Shown: piece by piece, positions 52,368-59,221 of the stretch
How the letters are laid out: the number at the start of each line of letters is the position of its first letter
Numbering within the stretch: the first letter of the stretch is position 1
Notes under the pieces: model-generated
Told to the model about the DNA's origin: nothing
What the model saw: the letters and a program-made list of their open reading frames with translations, nothing else
Databases searched by the model: none
Made by a program: the position numbers and the translations under genes
Assembly: GCA_029226975.1 (NCBI GenBank)
Contig: JAQXZB010000067.1
Location: forward strand, 1 to 59,417
Source: Clostridiales bacterium
Lineage (GTDB): Bacteria; Bacillota; Clostridia; UBA1381
DNA: 59,417 nucleotides
Direction of reading: 5' to 3'

Positions 52368-54371
52368 ATGAAAAACGATGTATTTAGCATAACACTTGAC
52401 CCATTCTCGGGAGCAGTTAATTCAATTGTGCTTAATGCCGATAAGGACGGTATGAACTGGGTTGACAGGGAGAATGGCGGTAAGCTTTGGGGCTTGGTTA
52501 AAAATCTGCATTTAGACAATATTTGGGGCGATTACAAAAGCCGCGCAAGAGAGATGTCGCTTGTATCCTTTGAGGAAAAGGATAACCACGCCGTTAGCTG
52601 TTATTCAAACGGTAGAATTTCGGCGTATGTGGAAAGGTTTTTTAAGGAAGACGGAAACTTCTGTGAAAGATATACGCTTAAAAATATAAGTGATTCCGAT
52701 GTGTTTTTGGAGCAGGCAGACTGTGGCATAACAGTTCCGTTTACAGACAGATATACGGATGCACAGGACTGCATGACAAACCGATGCAATACTCATATTT
52801 GGTGTGGGCATAACACCGCTTACATAAATGCGCTTAAAATGGGAATTTCAGATCATAATATCGGCCTTGTTCTCACACGCGGAGCGATAGACAGCTACAG
52901 CATATTAAACATTGGGGAAAATCTTGGAAGCAGTTACCGCGGCGAATTTATTATGAATACCGCCCATACAGAGCTTTTGCCGGGTGAGGAATGTGTAATT
53001 GAATGGGAACTTTTTCCTTGCCGCGGCGTTGAGGACTTCTATGAAAAAATAAGCCGATATCCATCATATATAGGAATAACCGCAAAGCATTTTACGGTAT
53101 TTAAGGGCGAGAAAATAGAGCTTGAGGCTTCATCCGAGAGCGCTAAGGCTTATCTTGACGGTGAGGAATTGCCGGTTTCTGTGTCGAACGGAAAAACGAG
53201 AGTTGAATATGAGCCTAAGCGTACAGGAGCGCATAGAATTTGGGTAGAATCGGGCGGAGCAAAAACCTTTGCTGACTTCCATGTGTCGTTACCAATGGAG
53301 GAACTTGTTAAAAACAGACTTGACTTCATTGTAAAAAAGCAGCAGTATAAACGTGAGGGCAGTCATCTTGACGGAGCATTTCTTATCTATGACAATGCCG
53401 AGGAGCATTTTGTGTTTGACGATACAATAGGCGACCACAACGCCTGCCGCGAGAGGATAGGCATGGCGCTGCTGCTTATTAAATATCTGCAGACCCATGA
53501 AAATGAGGAATACCGAGAAGCTCTTGACAGATACATTACATTTCTTTACCGTGAATTTTTTGATGCATCAAGAGGTCAGGTGTATGATACTGTCGGTAAA
53601 AATGAAGCGCATATGCGTCTTTATAATGCGCCGTGGGTATCCATGCTGCTTACGGAAATGTACAGGCTCACAGACGATACCAAGTATCTCTATGAAATTT
53701 TAAAGCTTCTGGAGTTCTATTATTCAAACGGAGGAACAAAGTTCTATCCTAACGGATTTTCTGTTTTTGAAACATATTCGGCGTTTGAGAGTGCCGGTCT
53801 TAAAAAAGAAGCGGAGAGGGTTAAGAAGCTTTTCACAGCTCATGCGGATAATATGGTTTCAAACGGAACAGCATACCCGAAGCATGAGGTAAACTATGAG
53901 CAGACGATTGTAAGTCCTGCCGCAACCATTACTGCCGAGTGGGCAAGAGTAACCGAAGAGGAGAAATACAGAAAGGACGCAAAGCTTCATATAGAAATAC
54001 TCGAACGCTTTAACGGACATCAGCCCAGCTTCCACTTAAATGAAATTCCGATACGCTACTGGGATGATTACTGGTTCGGTAAGAGTATGCTTACGGGGGA
54101 CACGTTCCCGCATTATTGGAGCTGTCTGACTGCAAGGTCATATAAGGATTATTATAACATTTCCGGCGATGAGAAATATCTTAACGCTGCCGAGGAATGT
54201 ATGCGTAATTGTCTTTGTCTTTTTGATGATGAGGGCAAAGGCTCCTGCGCGTATGTATACCCATACCGCATAAACGGCGAAAAAGGCGAATTTTATGACG
54301 AATGGGCAAATGACCAGGATTTTGCGCTGTATTTTGCGCTTGAAACGGGACTGTGTAATATAGGAAAATAA
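52368..54371 (+). CDS. Predicted carbohydrate-active enzyme with six-hairpin (alpha/alpha) barrel, unassigned family
   Basis: 667 residues from ATG 52368 (AAAGGAG at about 52353-52358). No signal peptide. N-terminal 240 residues form a beta-rich, supersandwich-like domain (DVFSITLDPFSGAVNSIVLN; FEEKDNHAVSCYSNGRISAYVERFF). A small Ig-like domain follows (about 245-320; FTVFKGEKIELEASSESAKA), then a helical domain with aromatic and acidic residues: DDTIGDHNACRERIGMALLL (near 345), RLYNAPWVSMLLTEMYRLT, SPAATITAEWARVTEEE, RYWDDYWFGKSML and DEWANDQDFALYFALETG. This architecture is seen in several glycoside hydrolases and polysaccharide lyases, but I cannot name the family. It is convergent with an AraC regulator and near a GH109-like oxidoreductase. 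Confidence 0.75.
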   Translation: MKNDVFSITLDPFSGAVNSIVLNADKDGMNWVDRENGGKLWGLVKNLHLDNIWGDYKSRAREMSLVSFEEKDNHAVSCYSNGRISAYVERFFKEDGNFCERYTLKNISDSDVFLEQADCGITVPFTDRYTDAQDCMTNRCNTHIWCGHNTAYINALKMGISDHNIGLVLTRGAIDSYSILNIGENLGSSYRGEFIMNTAHTELLPGEECVIEWELFPCRGVEDFYEKISRYPSYIGITAKHFTVFKGEKIELEASSESAKAYLDGEELPVSVSNGKTRVEYEPKRTGAHRIWVESGGAKTFADFHVSLPMEELVKNRLDFIVKKQQYKREGSHLDGAFLIYDNAEEHFVFDDTIGDHNACRERIGMALLLIKYLQTHENEEYREALDRYITFLYREFFDASRGQVYDTVGKNEAHMRLYNAPWVSMLLTEMYRLTDDTKYLYEILKLLEFYYSNGGTKFYPNGFSVFETYSAFESAGLKKEAERVKKLFTAHADNMVSNGTAYPKHEVNYEQTIVSPAATITAEWARVTEEEKYRKDAKLHIEILERFNGHQPSFHLNEIPIRYWDDYWFGKSMLTGDTFPHYWSCLTARSYKDYYNISGDEKYLNAAEECMRNCLCLFDDEGKGSCAYVYPYRINGEKGEFYDEWANDQDFALYFALETGLCNIGK

Positions 54372-54377
54372 AGAGTT

Positions 54378-54422
54378 AATCCCCTTAGAGCAGATATTCA
54401 TACCTGCTCTAAGGGGATTTTT
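54378..54422. terminator. Strong bidirectional terminator
   Basis: AATCCCCTTAGAGCAG (54378-54393), 10-nt loop, CTGCTCTAAGGGGATT (54404-54419) then T run; a perfect 16-bp stem between convergent genes. Confidence 0.9.
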
Positions 54423-54434
54423 ATGTTCAAAACG

Positions 54435-55307
54435 TCAGTCAAGTTGGGAATGATGATTTTTCTCAAGAAGCTTTCTGTAAGCCGTCGGAGAAAGTCCCGT
54501 TTCCTTTTTAAAGGTGTTTGTAAAGTGAGCCTGGCTGCTGAAGCCGAGCAGCTCTGCAAGAGTGGTAACGTCCATACCTTTGCTCAAATAGCTAATCGCA
54601 GTATTGATTTTCAGTTTTACAAAATATTTGTGTACACTCAGTCCGGAATGTTTTATGAAAGCATTCTGAATATTTGTGGGGCTGGCGCCTAATATGCGTG
54701 AGAGCCGGGGAATGGTGAGGTTTGTATGAATATTGTTTTCCATACATCTTACAGCCTCCCCGAAAATCACAGCGGATGAGGATTTGGAAGATGGAAGAAT
54801 GATTTGATCTTCTTTTACAAACGCCAATAATAAATATATATAACTCAATATCGTCTGAGAATATATATTGTCTCTTGTCATATATTCGGCGGCGCGAAGG
54901 CTGATATGCAGCTTATTCGTAAACATATTTTTATAAGCATTTATGCAATCAATAATTTTTGCGGCATTACAGGCTGCCGCAGCATTAAGATGAAACGCAT
55001 TTTTCATAAGTTTATTTAAAATAATTCCGCTTGCGTCAAAAGAGAAAACAAGAATATCAACTCCCTCGGAGCTTGTTACAACAAATTTATGCAGTTCAAG
55101 AGGACTGTGCACAATAAAATCATTTTCCGCAAGGTCATATACTCTGTCATCTCCCACTACATGAAGCGAGCCTGTGCGAATAAAAAGACATTCCCAGAAA
55201 TCATGAACTTCACCGTCAAACGTATAACCGTTTGGGTAATGTATCGTAAAAAGAGAATACATATTTGATATATGAATTGCATTGGTTACGCGAAAAGGTG
55301 TATACAT
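54435..55307 (-). CDS. AraC-family transcription regulator
   Basis: 290 residues from ATG 55307, with AGGAGGAAC upstream (about 55313-55319). N-terminal cupin-like sensing domain (about 20-110; FDGEVHDFWECLFIRTGSLHVVGDDRVYDLAENDFIVHSPLELHKF in outline). C-terminal double HTH (about 190-285; LTIPRLSRILGASPTNIQNAFIKHSGLSV; TTLAELLGFSSQAHFTNTFKKETGLSPTAYRK in outline). It is typical of regulators of sugar catabolism. It is divergent from the Gfo/Idh/MocA gene and convergent with the predicted glycan enzyme, so both are candidate targets. Confidence 0.92.
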   Translation of the reverse strand: MYTPFRVTNAIHISNMYSLFTIHYPNGYTFDGEVHDFWECLFIRTGSLHVVGDDRVYDLAENDFIVHSPLELHKFVVTSSEGVDILVFSFDASGIILNKLMKNAFHLNAAAACNAAKIIDCINAYKNMFTNKLHISLRAAEYMTRDNIYSQTILSYIYLLLAFVKEDQIILPSSKSSSAVIFGEAVRCMENNIHTNLTIPRLSRILGASPTNIQNAFIKHSGLSVHKYFVKLKINTAISYLSKGMDVTTLAELLGFSSQAHFTNTFKKETGLSPTAYRKLLEKNHHSQLD

Positions 55308-55373
55308 TTTGTTCCTCCTAATAAAAATGTTTATTTTTATATATAAACCAAAAATACATAAATATCTTTTATA

Positions 55374-55402
55374 ATTATAACACAGAACGATATAATTGTA
55401 AA
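55374..55402 (-). promoter_or_regulatory. Promoter for the AraC gene
   Basis: Minus strand: TTTACA (55402-55397), 17-bp spacer, TATAAT (55379-55374). Confidence 0.75.
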
Positions 55403-55482
55403 CAGCGCGGGAACAATAAAATGTTCGATTTTGCATAAAATCAAGGCTTTATACACGAAAAATGCTTGAATATACATTTACT

Positions 55483-55511
55483 TTGCGGTGAATTTTATAT
55501 ATAATTATAAT
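55483..55511 (+). promoter_or_regulatory. Promoter for the oxidoreductase gene
   Basis: TTGCGG (55483-55488), 17-bp spacer, TATAAT (55506-55511). The weak -35 is consistent with activation by the divergent AraC protein. Confidence 0.6.
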
Positions 55512-55558
55512 AAAAGCCGCGACGGTTTATGAACGCGGGGAAAGGGTTGATAACAGAT

Positions 55559-56758
55559 ATGAAAGATATTAAAATCGGTGTAATCGGATTGGGAGCAAGA
55601 GGAACAATGCTGCTGCGTGATGTTATACTTCCGTTAAAGGCAGGAGAAGTAACCGCAGTATGCGATGTATATTCCGATCGCGCAGAACAGGGGAAGGATG
55701 AGGTGATAAAGCAGCAGGGAACAGAGCCGGTACTATATACGGATTATCATGATGTGATTGCCGATGAAAATGTTAATACGGTTATAATTATGACATCATG
55801 GGATGCCCACATAAATATTGCCATAGATGCAATGAATGCGGGTAAGGCAGTAGGCATGGAGGTAGGCGGTACATATTCTATAAATGAATGTTGGCAGCTT
55901 GTGGAAACCTATGAAAGAACAAAAACTCCGTTTATGCTTTTGGAAAATTGTGTATTCGGGAGACGTGAGCTTTTGATACTCAATATGTCACAACAGGGAG
56001 TGCTCGGAAAGATAGTGCATTGTGCAGGAGGCTATCAGCATGATTTGAGAGAGGAAATTGCATTCGGAAAGGAAAAACGTCATTATCGATTAAGGAATTA
56101 CCTTAAGAGGAACTGTGAAAACTATCCGACTCACGAACTTGGTCCTATTGCAAGAATTTTAAATATTAACCATGGAAACAGAATGCTTACCATAAGCTCA
56201 ACAGCTTCAAAGTCAGAAGGTCTGCATGATTATATTGTTGCAAATAAGCCGGAGGATAAAGAGCTGATAAATGCTGAATTTATGCAGGGCGATATAGTAA
56301 CCTCGGTAATAAAATGCGCCAACGGCGAGACTATCACACTGACTCTTGACACAACACTGCCGCGCTATTACAGCAGAAATTTTACGGTAAGAGGAACAAA
56401 GGGAATGTATGAAGAAGCTACCGATTCAATATTTATGGACAGGGCCGAGGATATAGAAAAGGATTTTAAATGGCGTGAAACCGAAGTCGGAAATGTCGAA
56501 CGGTATTTTGAAAAATATGAGCATCCCGTCTGGAAAAAGTATATTGAGGACGGTGTAAAGGGTTCCCATGACGGCATGGATTGGCTTGAATTTCAGATAT
56601 TCTTTGACAGTATAAAGAATGATAAGCCCATGCCTGTTGATGTATATGATGCGGCAAGCTGGATGGCTATTTCCGCTTTATCGGAGCATTCTGTGGCATG
56701 CGGAGGAATTCCTGTTAACATACCGGATTTTACAAAAGGCGCATGGCTTAAAGGCTGA
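55559..56758 (+). CDS. Gfo/Idh/MocA family NAD-dependent oxidoreductase, GH109-like
   Basis: 399 residues from ATG 55559 (MKDIKIGVIGLGARG); an in-frame ATG at 55529 is the alternative. Rossmann motif IGVIGLGARGTML (residues 5-17); dinucleotide-site MTSWDAHINIAIDAMNAGKAVGMEV (near 73). The segment CAGGYQHDLREEI (near 155) and RNCENYPTHELGPIARILNI (near 185) closely resemble the Tyr/His active-site region of GH109 alpha-N-acetylgalactosaminidases, which use bound NAD in a redox-assisted glycoside cleavage. Either a glycosidase of that kind or a sugar dehydrogenase. No signal peptide, so it acts in the cytoplasm. Divergent from the AraC regulator. Confidence 0.85.
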   Translation: MKDIKIGVIGLGARGTMLLRDVILPLKAGEVTAVCDVYSDRAEQGKDEVIKQQGTEPVLYTDYHDVIADENVNTVIIMTSWDAHINIAIDAMNAGKAVGMEVGGTYSINECWQLVETYERTKTPFMLLENCVFGRRELLILNMSQQGVLGKIVHCAGGYQHDLREEIAFGKEKRHYRLRNYLKRNCENYPTHELGPIARILNINHGNRMLTISSTASKSEGLHDYIVANKPEDKELINAEFMQGDIVTSVIKCANGETITLTLDTTLPRYYSRNFTVRGTKGMYEEATDSIFMDRAEDIEKDFKWRETEVGNVERYFEKYEHPVWKKYIEDGVKGSHDGMDWLEFQIFFDSIKNDKPMPVDVYDAASWMAISALSEHSVACGGIPVNIPDFTKGAWLKG

Positions 56759-56785
56759 TACAATAAAAAAATAATGGAACTTATA

Positions 56786-56816
56786 AATACCGCGCCCGAT
56801 TTTCGGGCGCGGTATT
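56786..56816 (+). terminator. Strong hairpin after the oxidoreductase gene
   Basis: AATACCGCGCCCGA, loop TTT, TCGGGCGCGGTATT: perfect 14-bp stem, followed by AAAATTATTTA. Confidence 0.8.
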
Positions 56817-56874
56817 AAAATTATTTATCGTTCAATCCGGCTATGTGATTTTTTTTAAATTTATAGAATATGTA

Positions 56875-56903
56875 TTGACTTAAAAGTCCAAAAGTGGTAT
56901 AAT
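56875..56903 (+). promoter_or_regulatory. Promoter for the secreted protein gene
   Basis: TTGACT (56875-56880), 17-bp spacer, TATAAT (56898-56903), TGG extended -10. Confidence 0.8.
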
Positions 56904-56950
56904 ATAGTCGATTGGATTATCTAAAAAAACAGACTGAAAGGAACATTAAA

Positions 56951-57877
56951 ATGAAAAGAATCTTATGCTTAATATTATCTGTCGGCGCTATTTTTGGAAT
57001 GTTTAAAACCTCATATGCGAAAACAGGAGATATACTTGGGTATGCAAAATACACTGACATTTCGGCATATATAAATCATTATCCCATAAAGTCTTATAAT
57101 ATCAACGATTATACTGCCATAGTGGCGGAAGATTTGAATAATTATGGTTTTGATGTTGTTTGGGATGAAACAAACAGAACGCTTTCTGTTACAAGAGGCA
57201 GTACGAATACTATCGAGGGAACTTCAAATGTATATAAATACAGTTACAAAGCCGGTCAAAATTCTATTGCCTATGTTGAAACGGACGTAGTTACATATTT
57301 GAATGGTCAAAAAGTAGAAAGTTTCAACATAGGAGGACAAACTTGCATTTATATTGATGCGCTAAGCGTTTGCGGAGAAGTATCTTGGGTTCCCGAAGCA
57401 CGTGCAATAAAACTTTGGATTTCGGATTTGCCGGTAAAAGATTACGCTGCCGTTGAGGAAGTTCCTACCATAGTAATGTATTCATCTGATGGAAGGACAA
57501 TAATTGTAGAAAAATCGGAAGTTGAAGCCTACAAGGCTGTCGGATGGTATACTGAGCCGGTTTATACTATGTGTAACGGCAGTTATTCAGGAGGAGGTAC
57601 ACAGATTCCGGGAAGTATATACTTCATTGGACAATGGCATGCAATAATAACAAATGCTACGGCAAATTCTATGAATTTAGCCTTTGGCCAAAGCGAATCG
57701 GATTATCATATTGACAATATGATTCTTTATAGACAGGAAAACGGCAGTTATTATGGCATTGGATATTCAACATGGGGAACATCTTATATAACAATTTACT
57801 TAGAAACACCGCAGTGCATATCCTTAACTGTGTCGGGAGACGCTGACCAAATCGGCACTAAATACCTTTACAAATAA
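56951..57877 (+). CDS. Secreted protein with copper-amine-oxidase-N-like domain
   Basis: 308 residues from ATG 56951 (GAAAGG upstream). Signal peptide about residues 1-24 (MKRILCLILSVGAIFGMF..., cut near SYA-K). Residues about 30-80 (AYINHYPIKSYNINDYTAIVAEDLNNYGFDVVWDETNRTLSVTR in outline) and again about 105-155 are the paired Cu_amine_oxidN-type module, a small beta-alpha unit common in surface proteins of Clostridia and without copper chemistry. The segment EKSEVEAYKAVGWYTEPVYTM (near 196) is a short linker motif I have the impression of seeing in such proteins. The beta-rich C-terminal 100 residues are unassigned. Exported; role unknown. Confidence 0.8.
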   Translation: MKRILCLILSVGAIFGMFKTSYAKTGDILGYAKYTDISAYINHYPIKSYNINDYTAIVAEDLNNYGFDVVWDETNRTLSVTRGSTNTIEGTSNVYKYSYKAGQNSIAYVETDVVTYLNGQKVESFNIGGQTCIYIDALSVCGEVSWVPEARAIKLWISDLPVKDYAAVEEVPTIVMYSSDGRTIIVEKSEVEAYKAVGWYTEPVYTMCNGSYSGGGTQIPGSIYFIGQWHAIITNATANSMNLAFGQSESDYHIDNMILYRQENGSYYGIGYSTWGTSYITIYLETPQCISLTVSGDADQIGTKYLYK

Positions 57878-57898
57878 TCGTATAATTAGTAACATACC

Positions 57899-57945
57899 AA
57901 AAAACTCAGACCCATTTTAACGAAAATGACGGGTCTGAGTTTTTT
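57899..57945. terminator. Bidirectional terminator
   Basis: AAAAAACTCAGACCC, 17-nt loop, GGGTCTGAGTTTTTT; perfect 15-bp stem with A and T runs serving both strands. Confidence 0.92.
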
Positions 57946-58002
57946 AGTATTATCGGAACGTCAAATAGGTTGTTCCTTACAAGAAATGCAGCTTACCTCA
58001 CA

Positions 58003-58186
58003 TTACTTCTTCAGTGCTTCCTCAACAGCAACTGCAACGGCAACTGTAGCGCCAACCATCGGGTTGTTGCCCATTCCGATTAAGCCCATCATTTCAACGT
58101 GAGCCGGAACTGAGGACGAACCTGCGAACTGTGCGTCTGAGTGCATACGTCCTAGTGTATCTGTCATACCGTATGAAGCTGGACCA
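58003..58186 (-). pseudogene. Displaced 3' end of an unidentified highly conserved gene (copy 1)
   Basis: Minus-strand frame with the C-terminal 60 residues of the same protein family as the gene at the right edge: PASYGMTDTLGRMHSDAQFA, then GSSSVPAHVEMMGLIGMGNN and a helical end. Upstream of the Gly-Pro codons the sequence runs into the stop codon of the third DUF3990-module gene, so there is no start or 5' part. Bases 58118-58186 are identical to 59340-59408; the last 38 codons then diverge from the other copy. The family is not recognised. Preferred codons (GGT, GCT, CGT, ACA) look like those of a highly expressed gene. Confidence 0.75.
58118..58186. repeat. 69-bp direct repeat, copy 1
   Basis: Identical base for base to 59340-59408, within the coding 3' ends of two related gene copies on the minus strand. 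The pair brackets the DUF3791/DUF3990 module. Confidence 0.9.
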
Positions 58187-58192
58187 TCAGCG

Positions 58193-58423
58193 TTAGGCAA
58201 CCTTACCTTTTTTTAGTTCTTCTTCAAGAAAGGTGTATACATAACCTGCACTTTGGTAATAAAGTCCAGTTCCTATATCTTGTATCAGAGTGAAAGTGTC
58301 CGAATTATATAGAATTGAAAGAGACTCTTGCATTGAATAATGCCACTCATTCATAAGAATTTCTACAAGCTCTGCACAAAGATCTTCTTGCAAAATTGTT
58401 ATTTGTTCTGGTTTAAGTCTCAT
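58193..58423 (-). CDS. Third gene of the DUF3990 module, unknown function
   Basis: 76 residues; ATG 58423 overlaps the DUF3990 stop by 4 bp (ATGA). Mostly helical: LQEDLCAELVEILMNEWHYS, SMQESLSILYNSDTFTLIQD, then TGLYYQSAGYVYTFLEEELK. I have the impression that similar small proteins accompany DUF3990 genes in other gut Clostridia. By position it is a candidate antitoxin or accessory protein. No DNA-binding motif is seen. Confidence 0.7.
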   Translation of the reverse strand: MRLKPEQITILQEDLCAELVEILMNEWHYSMQESLSILYNSDTFTLIQDIGTGLYYQSAGYVYTFLEEELKKGKVA

Positions 58424-58902
58424 AATTTTTTCAGTTTTGAAATTGCTTTTTCATTTGCGAAATAATATTGAAAAGTGATGCCTTCATCATATTTCAATTC
58501 TTCAACCAATTGTTCGATAGTGAGATATCCGGCTTCAAATCGTCTTAATTGCATCGTTACACCATCGTCAGCAATTGGACCATACACAATATCATAATCA
58601 TGCCATGGGTAGGGCAAATTTCTATTTCTATTGCGAATCACAAACTCTGCCCACTCAACGCAATAGTCATTCCAAATTTTGACATTCAAATCTCCTTTGG
58701 ATATTTCGTGTTCATCAAATTCAAATGTCGTAACGATTGGAGTCCCGATACCCATTTTTTGTCTTACTCGTTGTTTGGCCATATCAAATGCCTGATTATA
58801 GTCGTCTGATAAATAGAAGCCTTTGCCAAAATCCTTGAATGGTTTGGATTTATCTAGGATAATCACATCGATTAGCACGTCAGAACCATGATACAATTTC
58901 AT
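58420..58902 (-). CDS. DUF3990 protein, probable ADP-ribosyltransferase-fold toxin
   Basis: 160 residues; ATG 58902 overlaps the DUF3791 stop by 4 bp. It opens MKLYHGSDVLIDVIILDKSK and continues DFGKGFYLSDDYNQAFDMAK, the DUF3990 signature. The N-terminal YHGS strand followed by GKGFYLS and a helix is the pattern of ADP-ribosyltransferase-fold proteins; to my knowledge DUF3990 is placed in that superfamily, but I could not check it. A candidate catalytic acidic residue lies in the QLRRFEAGYLTIEQLVEEL region. No signal peptide, so it would act inside the cell on an unknown target. Middle gene of a tightly coupled three-gene unit. Confidence 0.8.
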   Translation of the reverse strand: MKLYHGSDVLIDVIILDKSKPFKDFGKGFYLSDDYNQAFDMAKQRVRQKMGIGTPIVTTFEFDEHEISKGDLNVKIWNDYCVEWAEFVIRNRNRNLPYPWHDYDIVYGPIADDGVTMQLRRFEAGYLTIEQLVEELKYDEGITFQYYFANEKAISKLKKL

Positions 58903-59123
58903 TTCAATTGCCCTCCATTATGCGAACATACTTCTGCCAACACTTCAATGTTGTCTTCGAATGATTGTGTGTGTAAAACGTTATAGAATTCTGTCAAATG
59001 CGACATGCCCTTAAAACGGACAAGATAATTGTATGCCTGTTTTTGGGTGATGCCAAACGTTTTCGAAAACTCAGTCACAATGGCAATAGTAAATCTCAAT
59101 ATGTTATAATCATGTTTTGACAT
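58899..59123 (-). CDS. DUF3791 protein, first gene of the DUF3990 module
   Basis: 74 residues from ATG 59123 (MSKHDYNILRF), preferred because the family begins there; upstream codons look non-coding and the ribosome site is weak. All-helical: FTIAIVTEFSKTFGITQKQA, YNYLVRFKGMSHLTEFYNVL, then HTQSFEDNIEVLAEVC. This is the DUF3791 pattern (ending LHTQ...), usually found next to DUF3990. A toxin-neutralising role is likely by analogy to two-gene systems but not shown. It lies just after the terminator of the gene at the window edge. Confidence 0.78.
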   Translation of the reverse strand: MSKHDYNILRFTIAIVTEFSKTFGITQKQAYNYLVRFKGMSHLTEFYNVLHTQSFEDNIEVLAEVCSHNGGQLK

Positions 59124-59172
59124 AGACTTTTGAAATTGACAATTACAAAGATATACTTTTTTTAATAGAAAC

Positions 59173-59202
59173 AAAAAAGGCGTGCCGTAAGACACGCCTT
59201 TT
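59173..59202 (-). terminator. Terminator of the right-edge gene
   Basis: AAAAGGCGTG (59175-59184), 8-nt loop, CACGCCTTTT (59193-59202); a T6 run follows on the minus strand. It lies between the edge gene and the DUF3791 gene, so the module needs its own promoter or read-through. Confidence 0.85.
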
Positions 59203-59221
59203 GTTTTATAATCAGAACTGA

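Noticed and set aside
58003-58200. 65-codon frame starting TTG as an independent small gene
   Set aside because: It is the 3' fragment of the family seen at the right edge; the TTG overlaps the last codons of the neighbouring gene and has no ribosome site.
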